This document shows, piece by piece, positions 7,095 to 15,157 of a stretch of 64,000 nt of DNA; positions within the stretch are counted from its first letter, which is position 1; each line of letters starts with the position of its first letter. The stretch covers positions 310,001 to 374,000 of the forward strand of contig NZ_JADYTL010000001.1 of NCBI RefSeq assembly GCF_021531055.1, given 5' to 3'. Source of the DNA: Collinsella tanakaei. GTDB lineage: Bacteria > Actinomycetota > Coriobacteriia > Coriobacteriales > Coriobacteriaceae. The translations under genes were made by a program, and so were the position numbers. The notes below the pieces were generated by a model. It was given only the letters and a program-made list of their open reading frames with translations, was not told the origin of the DNA and made no database searches.

Positions 7095-8635
7095 CAGCTT
7101 GACCTCCCCTCATCGCCGGCGGACGCTGGATCGGGATCTACCAGCAACGCGGCCAGAGCGTCGCGGTCGATGCGAACCGCATCGCCGCCGTGGGCCTCGA
7201 GCCCATCCGCCACCGCCGGCATGTCGGCGCCGCGCGAGCGCCGGGCACGCCGCGACCCGCGCTCCCGATAGCGCTGGGCGCGGGCGGTGTAGAGGTTGAT
7301 GAACAGGATGACCAGGAAGCTGAACAGGATGACGACGATGACCCAGAACAGCGCGACGTCGGTGTTGCCGCTCATCCACTCGAAGTAGATGGCGATGGGG
7401 ATCGTCTGCGTCACGCCCGTGTAGTTGCCGGCGAAAAACAGCGTGCAGCCGAATTCGCCCATGGCGCGCGCGAACGCGAGCACGGTGCCGGCCGCGATAC
7501 TCGGCCAGGCAAGCGGCAGCATGATGCCGGTGAAGATGCGACGCTCCGACCATCCGAGCGTGCGCGCCGCATCGAGCATCTGCTCGTCGAGCGCCTCGAA
7601 GGCGCCGAGTGCGGTGCGGTACATGAGCGGGAACGACACGACGATGGCACTGATCACGGCGGCCGGCCAGGTGAACACGAGCGCGACCCCGTGGTCGATC
7701 AGCCAACGTCCCACAACCGTGGACTGGCCGAACAACAGCAACAGCAAAAAGCCGCATACCGTGGGCGGCAACACCATGGGAATCGTGAACACCGAGTCGA
7801 GCAGGCCTTTGAGCCGACTCGAGGTCCCCACGGTCTTCCATGCGGCGAGCAACCCCAGCACGAAGGTCACCGCGAGCGCCACGCCGCTCGTCTTGAGCGA
7901 AACCCAAAACGGGCTCATATCCAAATCCGCGAAAAACGACATGAGCTCGTCTTGCCATGAGGGCGCCGTCGTCGTGGCAATGTCGGCGGCAGCGACGAGA
8001 CGCGCGTCGTCGACCCACAACACCCCATCGCCCAAATCGAGCCCGCTCGTCGCCGCGGCCTCGGAAGGCGTCGAGCCCGCTGGGATGTCGGCGGGCTGCA
8101 CGGACGTGTAGCACCCGTCGCCCGCCTGCGCACGGAATATGTAGCGATACGGACCCTCGACCGTCTCATCGGACGTGGTCACCGTCCAGCCCCCGGTTGC
8201 CGAGCCAAGGAGTGACCCGCCACGCGCCCGGTCCTCGTCAAGCTCAATGATAAGATCCGTGAGTGCCCGCACGTCATCGGGGTCGTCGGCGTCAAGACCG
8301 GCCTCCGCGGCCGCCTGCTCATCGACATGCACCCACACGGCGCCAGGCGTGTTCACGACCACCACCGTGCCGCCGTCCGCCACCGGGAACCGATATCCGA
8401 GGTCCGTCCCGTCGACGAGCCGCTGCGCACCCTTGTTGTAGCGCGTGAACCCCTCCAGGCCGAAACCGGCCTGCTCGTCGACGGCGGAACCCTCCTGGGT
8501 CCCACCCGCGACGGCATCGCCGGCCCAGGCGCGCGCCGGGACGCACGCAAACGAGAGGATGCACGTCAAGACGAGCACGAGGGCCGGCAAGCACGCGCTC
8601 CGGCATCTCCATCCCGTTCTTTCGGCCACCGCCAT
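7094..8635 (-). CDS. modB: Molybdate ABC transporter permease with a large extracytoplasmic N-terminal domain
   Basis: A roughly 513-residue protein. Residues 240-470 are a normal ModB permease (TVLAFARAMGEFGCTLFFAGN holds the EAA-type coupling motif). The N-terminus is unusual. A signal-type hydrophobic segment (residues 12-38) is followed by about 190 polar, acidic residues that should lie outside the membrane, then the permease helices. Ordinary ModB is about 220-230 residues. The C-terminal 55 residues are a charged tail. The start is uncertain between GTG 8638 and ATG 8635. It lies downstream of modA across a repeat-bearing spacer and is coupled to modC. Confidence 0.87.
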   Translation of the reverse strand: MAVAERTGWRCRSACLPALVLVLTCILSFACVPARAWAGDAVAGGTQEGSAVDEQAGFGLEGFTRYNKGAQRLVDGTDLGYRFPVADGGTVVVVNTPGAVWVHVDEQAAAEAGLDADDPDDVRALTDLIIELDEDRARGGSLLGSATGGWTVTTSDETVEGPYRYIFRAQAGDGCYTSVQPADIPAGSTPSEAAATSGLDLGDGVLWVDDARLVAAADIATTTAPSWQDELMSFFADLDMSPFWVSLKTSGVALAVTFVLGLLAAWKTVGTSSRLKGLLDSVFTIPMVLPPTVCGFLLLLLFGQSTVVGRWLIDHGVALVFTWPAAVISAIVVSFPLMYRTALGAFEALDEQMLDAARTLGWSERRIFTGIMLPLAWPSIAAGTVLAFARAMGEFGCTLFFAGNYTGVTQTIPIAIYFEWMSGNTDVALFWVIVVILFSFLVILFINLYTARAQRYRERGSRRARRSRGADMPAVADGLEAHGGDAVRIDRDALAALLVDPDPASAGDEGRSS

Positions 8636-8661
8636 CACCTTTCACGAAGTTCTCAGCGACA

Positions 8662-8705
8662 AGATTGTACCTGGCACCATCTTAGATTGTACCTGGCACC
8701 ATCTT
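8662..8705. repeat. Perfect 22-bp tandem duplication between modA and modB
   Basis: Two directly abutting identical 22-base units occupy 8662-8683 and 8684-8705, each containing GATTGTACCTGGCACCATC. The pair is flanked by CGACAAGAT at the left and ATCTTGTCG at the right, so the transcript can form a nine-pair closing stem. Its position between two operon genes suggests a transcript-level role or a small duplication of a terminator arm. Confidence 0.7.
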
Positions 8706-8710
8706 GTCGG

Positions 8711-9571
8711 CTACGCCAGCTCGAAGCCGTACTCGGCCCAAACCGCCAGCGCGTCCTCGTCCGTCATGCAGAACTCCAGGAAGTCGGCAGCGACCTCGGC
8801 GTTTTTAGAAGAGGAGGAGACGGCGCCCGGGTAGACGATCGCCTTGTGCGAATCGTCGGGGCAGGTGTAGGCGACATCGATGCCGTCATAGCGGTACACA
8901 TCGGAGCTGTAGACGAATCCGATGGCGCAATCGCCGGTCGACACGTACTGCGCGGCGGTACCGACCTTGTCGGCGAGACTCACCTTGTCGGCGATGCTCG
9001 AGGCGTACGAACCGCCCTCACCCTCGGCATCCGAATAAAGTCCCACGCTCGCAAGGGCCTGGTTGGCGTATTTGCCCGCGGGCACCGCGCCGGGCTCCCC
9101 GATGGCGATCCTGCCGTCGACGGACGCGACATCCTCGAGGGATGCGATCTGGATATCCGAACCCTCACCGCGCACGATCACCAGGTCGTTCACGAACATG
9201 TCCTGACGGGTCGATTCATCGACCAGGCCGCCCTCGGCGGCATCGTCCATCGTACCGGCGGAGGCGGTGATGAGGATATCGACCGGTGCCCCACCGCGCA
9301 TCTGCTCGACCAGATCGCCCGACCCCTTGTACTGGGTGTCGGAAAACGTCACGCCGGTCATCTCGGTGTAGAGGGCTTCGACCTCGGGCAGCGCCTTCTC
9401 GAGGGAGTTGGCGGCGAAGATCTGCAGCTCGACGGTGGATTCGCCATCGTTTGCGGCGGCTTGTGTCGATCCATGCCACGCCGTGTTCGAAGAGCACCCG
9501 GCAAGCGCGAAGGCGAGCGCGCCGGCGCATCCGAGCACACAGACGAAGCGGCGTGATATCGAGATGGACAT
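8711..9571 (-). CDS. modA: Molybdate ABC transporter substrate-binding lipoprotein
   Basis: A 286-residue protein. It has a lipoprotein signal with lipobox LAGC (Cys about residue 26), so it is anchored on the outer face of the membrane. The mature part begins with the ModA pattern LQIFAANSLEKALPEVEALY and has QYKGSGDLVEQMRGG and DILITASAGTMDDA, which line the oxyanion site. ATG 9571 is chosen because AGGAGAAAGGA precedes it and the signal peptide starts there; the frame is open far upstream but has no family similarity. It is first in modABC. The mogA stop lies 254 bases upstream, so a separate promoter is possible. Confidence 0.92.
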   Translation of the reverse strand: MSISISRRFVCVLGCAGALAFALAGCSSNTAWHGSTQAAANDGESTVELQIFAANSLEKALPEVEALYTEMTGVTFSDTQYKGSGDLVEQMRGGAPVDILITASAGTMDDAAEGGLVDESTRQDMFVNDLVIVRGEGSDIQIASLEDVASVDGRIAIGEPGAVPAGKYANQALASVGLYSDAEGEGGSYASSIADKVSLADKVGTAAQYVSTGDCAIGFVYSSDVYRYDGIDVAYTCPDDSHKAIVYPGAVSSSSKNAEVAADFLEFCMTDEDALAVWAEYGFELA

Positions 9572-9620
9572 GGATCGATCCTTTCTCCTCATCTCGTTTC
9601 GGGGCGTATGCGAGGCACGC

Positions 9621-9690
9621 AAGGGTTGAAAGGAACACGTCCCCAAATAACCCATCCATGGTTTGGATGGAACACGTCCCCATCCAACTC
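9621..9690. repeat. Two half-copies of the GGAACACGTCCCC repeat upstream of modA
   Basis: GGAACACGTCCCCA occurs at about 9632 and again at about 9669, both on the plus strand and each flanked by GGATGG/AACCCA-like bases. They resemble the arms of the inverted repeat at 22709-22795. Confidence 0.5.
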
Positions 9691-9777
9691 CTTGCCCAAC
9701 ATTATACTCAGTTGAGAATAATAGATGACCGATGCGAGGAGAAATTGTTATCGGATAGAGGAACGGTCGAGCGTACG

Positions 9778-9824
9778 CGGTAAGCGGAAGCCATGGGTTG
9801 GATGGAATACGTCCCAACTGACCC
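9778..9824 (+). repeat. Single arm of the 22.7-kb inverted-repeat family
   Basis: GGTAAGCG followed by GGGTTGGATGGAATACGTCC and AACTGACCC matches the centre and right arm of the element at 22709-22795. The left arm is absent here, so this is a truncated copy. It abuts the 3' end of the mogA-type gene. Confidence 0.55.
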
Positions 9825-9825
9825 C

Positions 9826-10299
9826 TCAGTGCCCTTCGCCTGCTGCCATCCGCACCGCATGCTCGAGCTGGTCGGCGATCGCCTCCCAGTTCTCGCGCGC
9901 CGCCTTCGTGGAACCCGGGAAGTTGACGACCAGAGCGCGCCCGCGCTGCATGCATACCGCGCGCGAGAGCATGGCCCGGCGCGTCTTGCTCATCGAATAG
10001 GCGCGCATCGCCTCGGCGATGCCGGGGACGTCGCGCTCACACGCATCCCTCGTCGCCTCCGGTGTCACGTCGCGTGGCGACAGCCCCGTCCCGCCGCAGG
10101 TGATGACGACATCCGCCGCAAGCTCGTCGACCGCGCGCACGATCTCGGACGCGATGCGTTCCCGGTCGTCGCGCACGACGACGTGCCCGACGACCGTCCA
10201 CCCCGCTGCGTCGACGAGCGCCGCCAGTGCCGCCCCCGCCTCGTCGCTGTCGACATCGCGCGTATCCGAGCAGGTAATAAGTGCGATGGAAAGATCCAT
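9826..10299 (-). CDS. Molybdopterin adenylyltransferase / MoaB-Mog family protein
   Basis: A 157-residue single-domain MoCF_biosynth protein. It carries ITCSDTRDVDSDEAG near the N-terminus, the nucleotide/molybdopterin-binding signature VVITCGGTGLSPRDVTPEAT (residues 68-87) and NFPGSTKAA near the end. Enzymes of this family adenylylate molybdopterin before MoeA inserts molybdate. Whether it is MogA or MoaB type cannot be settled. ATG 10299 follows GGAGG with six-base spacing. It lies 65 bases after moeA in the same direction, so moeA, this gene and perhaps modABC form one molybdenum unit. Confidence 0.9.
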   Translation of the reverse strand: MDLSIALITCSDTRDVDSDEAGAALAALVDAAGWTVVGHVVVRDDRERIASEIVRAVDELAADVVITCGGTGLSPRDVTPEATRDACERDVPGIAEAMRAYSMSKTRRAMLSRAVCMQRGRALVVNFPGSTKAARENWEAIADQLEHAVRMAAGEGH

Positions 10300-10364
10300 G
10301 ACGACCTCCGAATCCAAAGATGGAACGCAGCGCCCTCTCCGCTGCACCCCCGACTGACCGCACA

Positions 10365-11627
10365 TTACAGGACCGTGCCCTCGTCGATGTCGATGCGCAC
10401 GCACGGAACCAGGTCGCCAGCCGTATAACCTTGCTTGCCCTCGGGCACCATGACGAGGCAGTTGGCATGCTGCAGCGTGCCGAGCAGCGAGGAGTCCTGG
10501 CTTTTGGCCTCGGTGACCGCCAGCTCGCCGGTCGCATCGTCGCGGACGACGCGCGCGCGATTGTAGTAACGGCGATCTTGCTTTTTGGGCACGTCGTGTC
10601 CGATGCGCGCCATCTGGACCGGGCGCGAACCGGCGGCAAAGCCCAGCATACGGCGAATCGCAGGCCGCGCGAGCATCTCGAAGCCGACGGCCGCGGCGGC
10701 GGGATTGCCCGAAAGTCCCAAAAACGGCACGTCGTGAACCATACCGAACGTGATGGCCTTGCCGGGGCGCAACGAGATGTGGTCGAACAGTACCTCGCCC
10801 TCCTGCGCCACGAGCGCCGTCACGTAATCGTAGTCGCCCGACGAGGCGCCCCCGCTGGTGATGACCATGTCGCACTCGGCGGCGGCGCGAAGCACGACCT
10901 CGCGGATGGCCGCCGGATCATCGGGCACGATCCCGAAATGCCGCGGTTCCGCGCCCGCCTCGCGAGCAGCGGCGAGCAGCACCGATGCGTTGGCATCGCG
11001 GATCTGACCGCGATGAGGCACGCACGAGGGCTCCACGATCTCGGACCCGATGGAGATGATGCCGACCACCGGCCGCGCATGGACGCCGACCTGCGCGGCG
11101 CCGGCCGACGCGAGCAGCCCCACGCCTGCCGCGCTCGGCACCTCGCCGGCACGCATGACGACATCGCCCGCCCGCGCCTCGAGACCGGCACGGCGCACGT
11201 CGTTGCCGGCAGGGACCGCCTGACGGAAGGCAACCCGCGAGCCTTCGTTGCCGTCGCCCGCCAGCACCTCGACGATCTCGTACTTGACCACGGCGTCGGC
11301 ACCGTCGGGCATGGGCGCCCCCGTCATGATGCGGATCGTCTGGCCCGCGCCGACGACGCCCTCGAACACCTCGCCGGCGGCCTCGTGACCGATCACGTCC
11401 AGGATCACCGGGGAATCCTCGCCTGCACCCGCAAGATCGGCCGCCCGGACGGCGTATCCGTCCATGGCGCTGTTGGCGTACGGCGCCAAGTCGATATCGG
11501 TGACGACATCCTCGGCGAGCGGACGCCCCGACGCACGCCACGACGGGATGCGCACCGACGGCGTCGGCGTCACGTGATCCAACACGATCGCTTGCGCTGC
11601 TTCGAGTGAAATCATCTCCTTGGCCAT
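10365..11627 (-). CDS. moeA: Molybdopterin molybdenumtransferase
   Basis: A 420-residue protein of full MoeA length. It contains the domain I/II motif YANSAMDGYAVRAADL and MTGAPMPDGADAVVKYE, and the MoCF domain with MVITSGGASSGDYDYV (about residues 255-270). The C-terminus has PGKAITFGMVHDVPFLGLSG NPAA. It uses adenylylated molybdopterin from the downstream mog/moaB-type gene and molybdate from ModABC to make molybdenum cofactor in the cytoplasm. The start at 11627 (MAKEMISLE) has AAAGGGG upstream. It is first in the molybdenum unit and divergent from the ClC gene. Confidence 0.94.
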   Translation of the reverse strand: MAKEMISLEAAQAIVLDHVTPTPSVRIPSWRASGRPLAEDVVTDIDLAPYANSAMDGYAVRAADLAGAGEDSPVILDVIGHEAAGEVFEGVVGAGQTIRIMTGAPMPDGADAVVKYEIVEVLAGDGNEGSRVAFRQAVPAGNDVRRAGLEARAGDVVMRAGEVPSAAGVGLLASAGAAQVGVHARPVVGIISIGSEIVEPSCVPHRGQIRDANASVLLAAAREAGAEPRHFGIVPDDPAAIREVVLRAAAECDMVITSGGASSGDYDYVTALVAQEGEVLFDHISLRPGKAITFGMVHDVPFLGLSGNPAAAAVGFEMLARPAIRRMLGFAAGSRPVQMARIGHDVPKKQDRRYYNRARVVRDDATGELAVTEAKSQDSSLLGTLQHANCLVMVPEGKQGYTAGDLVPCVRIDIDEGTVL

Positions 11628-11792
11628 GGAGGCCCCTTTCCTGCGATAAATCATTCTCATCCAAGAACAATCTATCACGAGTTACACACCCGAGCACCGC
11701 TCCTTCCGCCAACGGGCAAGATGGATGGCGCGCAGACGGCGGGGCTCGCGTGTCGAGCCGGTAACCGTCATCCCGCCGCGTGAGCGCCGACG

Positions 11793-11798
11793 TATAAT
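11793..11798 (+). promoter_or_regulatory. -10 hexamer TATAAT upstream of the ClC gene
   Basis: A perfect TATAAT lies 38 bases before the ATG at 11837. No good -35 is visible 17 bases upstream. The resulting leader is about 30 bases, too short for a fluoride riboswitch. Confidence 0.4.
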
Positions 11799-11836
11799 GG
11801 CCATCGTCACCATCACGATGATCGAGGAGACCATCC

Positions 11837-13243
11837 ATGCCCGCCCAACCTTCCGATATGCTTCGCCGCATGCGCCGCCACGGCACCGGCTTCATCAGCA
11901 CGCTCGGCCTGGAACTCGCCCATACCGAGCGCATGCTCGCCACGGATGCCGTGCGCGACTGGGGCAACATGCGCGCGAGCCTACGGACCCTTGCGCTCAC
12001 GTTGCTCGTCTCGGCGCTCATGGGCGCCGCGGCGTGGGCGTTTCTCACCTCGCTCGACATCGTCACCGACGCGCGCGAGCACCATATCTGGCTGTTCGCC
12101 CTGCTGCCGCTCGTGAGCGTGGCGACCGCGTGGGTCTACCGCAACCACGGTCTGCGCGCCGCGCGCGGCAACAACCTCGTGATCGACAGCTCCGTCACCG
12201 GAACGCCCATCCGCGCGCGCATGGCCGTCCTGACCTTCGTCTGCTCGGTCGCCACGCACCTCGCGGGAGGCTCCGCGGGCCGTGAGGGCACCGCCGTGCA
12301 GATCGGCGGCACGATCGCGAGCAACGTCGCCGGCCTGTTCCACCTCGACGGCCGCGAACGCCAGGACCTCATGCTCGCCGGCATTTCCGCCGCCTTCGGC
12401 GGCGTGTTCGGAACGCCGCTCGCCGGCGCGTTCTTCGGCATGGAGATGTGCACGATCGGCAAGCTCAACTACAGCGCCGGTATCTACTGCCTCGTCGCCT
12501 CGTTCACCGGCGACGGCGTGGCGCGCCTGCTCGGCATCGCGCACGCGAAAAACGCCATCGCCGCGGTGCCCGCCATGGAGCCCGCCACCGTCGCGCTCGT
12601 CGTCGTGTCCGCCGTGGTCTTCGGTTTGGTGGCGCGCTTCTTCTCGCTCGCCATCCGCACCGTCAAGCGCTTCTACGCCGCGCGCTTCACCAACTACCTC
12701 GTCGCCGCGCTCGTGGGCTCGCTCGTGCTGCTCGCCGTCTACCTCGCCTTCGGGCTCACCCGCTACGGAGGCCTGTCGGAATGGCTCGTAGGCGCGGGCT
12801 TCGAAGGCGCCACGACGCCGCTTGACGCCGCGGCGAAGCTCGTCATGACCGCGCTCACGCTGGGAGCCGGCTTCCAGGGCGGCGAGGTCACACCGCTGTT
12901 CGGTATCGGCGCGTCGCTGGGAGGCTGGATCGGCACCAGCACGGGCGTCGAGCCGAGCTTCATGGCGGCGCTCGGGATGATCGGCGTGTTCGGCGCCGCA
13001 CTCAACGTGCCCATCACCACCATCATGCTGTCCGTCGACATGTTCGGCGGACAGGCGGCACCCTATTTCGTCATCGTCGCCTTCGTGAGCTACCTGGTGG
13101 CGGGCCATCGCGGGGTCTACCCGGCACAGCGCATCGTGACGCCTAAACGGCGCTCGCTCGCCGATGACGCGGGGACGACCGTCGAGGCGGCCATCGAGCA
13201 CCATCGCGACCAAACGACCGGACAGGAGCGTGACGACGCATGA
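11837..13243 (+). CDS. ClC-family chloride or fluoride channel/antiporter
   Basis: A 468-residue multi-helix ClC protein. It has the filter motif GGSAGREGTAVQIGG (about residues 148-162), with the gating glutamate in GREGT rather than the usual GREGP, and GVFGTPLAGAFFGMEM further on. GREGT/GREGV is, as I recall, the form seen in the fluoride-exporting CLC-F branch, and the preceding RGNNLVID/THLAGGSAG pattern also resembles that branch. The substrate therefore may be fluoride. There is no visible crcB-type riboswitch. The start has GAGGAG upstream. Its last four bases overlap the lipid kinase gene (ATGA), so the two are coupled. Confidence 0.87.
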   Translation: MPAQPSDMLRRMRRHGTGFISTLGLELAHTERMLATDAVRDWGNMRASLRTLALTLLVSALMGAAAWAFLTSLDIVTDAREHHIWLFALLPLVSVATAWVYRNHGLRAARGNNLVIDSSVTGTPIRARMAVLTFVCSVATHLAGGSAGREGTAVQIGGTIASNVAGLFHLDGRERQDLMLAGISAAFGGVFGTPLAGAFFGMEMCTIGKLNYSAGIYCLVASFTGDGVARLLGIAHAKNAIAAVPAMEPATVALVVVSAVVFGLVARFFSLAIRTVKRFYAARFTNYLVAALVGSLVLLAVYLAFGLTRYGGLSEWLVGAGFEGATTPLDAAAKLVMTALTLGAGFQGGEVTPLFGIGASLGGWIGTSTGVEPSFMAALGMIGVFGAALNVPITTIMLSVDMFGGQAAPYFVIVAFVSYLVAGHRGVYPAQRIVTPKRRSLADDAGTTVEAAIEHHRDQTTGQERDDA

Positions 13244-14211
13244 TCGAGCAAAGCGACCTCGGGCGCACCCTCATCATCGTGAACCCCGCCGCCCAGTCGG
13301 GCGCCGCCGGCGAGGTCGGCGAGCGACTCCAGCGGTTTTTGAGCATGTACCTGCATGGCCGGGATCGATTCGAGCTCGTGCGCACCGAGGGGCCGCGCCA
13401 CGCCATCGAACTCGCCGCCGACGCCGCGCGGTTCGACAGCGTGCTCGCCGTCGGTGGCGACGGCATCATCCACGAGGTGGCGAACGGGCTGATGCACATC
13501 GAGCGCGACAGCCGCCCCGCGCTCGGCGTCGTGCCCGTGGGCTCGGGCAACGATTTCGCGAAGACGCTCGGCATCCCGGAGGTCTCCTGCGACACCGATC
13601 TCGCCCGCGTCCTCACGTGCGAAAGGACGCCGTTCGACGTCGGGCGCGTGGAGTATGCGCCGGCGCAGGGGCCATCGAGCGCTCGACGCGTCGAGTACTT
13701 CGTCGAGACGTGCTCGTTCGGACTCGACGCGGCGATCGGGCTGGGAACCTACACGCTTCGCACCTCCACCGGACTGCGCGGGGCGCCGCTCTACACGCTG
13801 AGCGGGCTGCGGACCTTCGGGCTGCGCTACCGCGACTACCCCGCCACGGTGACGATCGGCGACGCCGAGCCGCAGCGAATCCGCACGCTGATCTTCGCCA
13901 TCCAGCTCGGCCCGACCTACGGATCGGGTTATCGGATCTGCCCGGACGCCGATCCGGCTGACGGTCTGTTCGACATCTGCTACGCGAGCGGACCGGCGCC
14001 GCGCGTCATCGCCCTGCCGCTGTTCCTGTCCGCGAAAGACGGGCACCATCTGGGCTCGAACCTCATCCACGCCCAACGGACGACGCACGTCGAGCTCGAC
14101 TTCGACGAGGCGGACTATCCCATCCAAGCGGACGGTGAGCGCATCGAGGCGACGCGCGCCACGGTGACGTGCCTAGCCGCCGAGCTCGACGTCCTCAAGC
14201 CGGCGCGATAG
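13240..14211 (+). CDS. Diacylglycerol kinase / YegS-type lipid kinase
   Basis: A 323-residue DAGK catalytic-domain protein. It starts with TLIIVNPAAQSGAAGE (phosphate-binding), then SVLAVGGDGIIHEVANGL (GGDGI in place of the usual GGDGT) and GVVPVGSGNDFAKTLG, the two nucleotide-binding signatures. The C-terminal half is the usual beta-sandwich (GPTYGSGYRICPDADPADG). It phosphorylates a membrane lipid with ATP, probably diacylglycerol or an undecaprenol-like lipid. Its ATG lies inside the end of the ClC gene (ATGA overlap). Confidence 0.88.
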   Translation: MIEQSDLGRTLIIVNPAAQSGAAGEVGERLQRFLSMYLHGRDRFELVRTEGPRHAIELAADAARFDSVLAVGGDGIIHEVANGLMHIERDSRPALGVVPVGSGNDFAKTLGIPEVSCDTDLARVLTCERTPFDVGRVEYAPAQGPSSARRVEYFVETCSFGLDAAIGLGTYTLRTSTGLRGAPLYTLSGLRTFGLRYRDYPATVTIGDAEPQRIRTLIFAIQLGPTYGSGYRICPDADPADGLFDICYASGPAPRVIALPLFLSAKDGHHLGSNLIHAQRTTHVELDFDEADYPIQADGERIEATRATVTCLAAELDVLKPAR

Positions 14212-14299
14212 GACACGCGCGACGGCGCATTCGACCATCCGCGCGGCAGCATGCCCACGCGGACCTATTCGATTCCAAGCAGAGGGTGGAACGTCCCCG

Positions 14300-14878
14300 T
14301 TAGGCGAACGTGAGCTCGCCGGTCTCGCAGTCCATGCTGACCAGGCGCGCCAGGCTCTCGACGTGGTAGCCGCGCTCGCGCAGCTTGTCGCCGCCGCCCT
14401 GGAAACCCTTCTCGATGGCGATACCGATACCCTCGACGGTGGCACCGGCGCTCTCGACAATGGTGATGAGGCCCTCGAGCGCGCAGCCGTTGGCCAGGAA
14501 GTCGTCGATGATCAGCACGTGGTCGTCGGGGTTGAGGAAGCGGCGGCCGACGATCACCGGATACTCGCGCTTCTTGGTGAACGAGTAGATGGTCGTGGCG
14601 TACTGCTCGCCGTCCAGATTGATGGACTGGGCCTTTTTGGCGAAGACGACCGGCACGTTGCCGAAATGCTGCGCGGCGATGCAGGCGATACCGATACCGC
14701 TGGCCTCGATCGTCAGGATCTTGTTGATGTTCGCGCCCTCGAATAGACGGGCCCATTCGGCGCCCATATGGTCGAACAGCTCGACGTCGCACTGATGGTT
14801 GAGAAACGCATCCACTTTGAGCACGTTTCCAGCCTTGACGATACCGTCTTGACGGATGCGATCCTCGAGTTCCTTCAT
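14300..14878 (-). CDS. xpt: Xanthine phosphoribosyltransferase
   Basis: A 192-residue type I phosphoribosyltransferase matching Xpt along its full length. MKELEDRI starts the protein, NHQCDV and [12 protein letters not shown] (about 50-62) follow, and the PRPP-binding loop is [17 protein letters not shown] (about 122-138). It salvages xanthine to XMP. The spacer upstream has no recognisable purine riboswitch. A GGGGAAGG box precedes the ATG. It stands alone, convergent with the lipid kinase and divergent from pfkA. Confidence 0.93.
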   Translation of the reverse strand: MKELEDRIRQDGIVKAGNVLKVDAFLNHQCDVELFDHMGAEWARLFEGANINKILTIEASGIGIACIAAQHFGNVPVVFAKKAQSINLDGEQYATTIYSFTKKREYPVIVGRRFLNPDDHVLIIDDFLANGCALEGLITIVESAGATVEGIGIAIEKGFQGGGDKLRERGYHVESLARLVSMDCETGELTFA

Positions 14879-15157
14879 AGCCCAGCCTTCCCCATCGTTC
14901 GCGCTGACACCGCGCTGTTTGCCTTAATCTAGCAGGATACCACGTTCGACCGGCGCCACGCGGATCGAGCCGCCGCGTCTTTGCCCGGTCCCAACCGCCG
15001 GCCTCACGGGACCGGACGCGCCGGACCACCGCATACCCATATGCAATACATCTGCATCGCCATGGGATAACTTTACAGACCCACGACACCGCGGGCCATA
15101 CGTTGCGCTACACTTCCTACGGTGCAGAATCAACCGAATCGATATGGGGGGATTTCC

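Noticed and set aside
11640-11836. Fluoride riboswitch upstream of the ClC gene
   Set aside because: No crcB-type conserved core is visible, and the likely transcript leader is only about 30 bases.
14879-15110. Purine riboswitch upstream of xpt
   Set aside because: The conserved purine-aptamer core sequences are not present.
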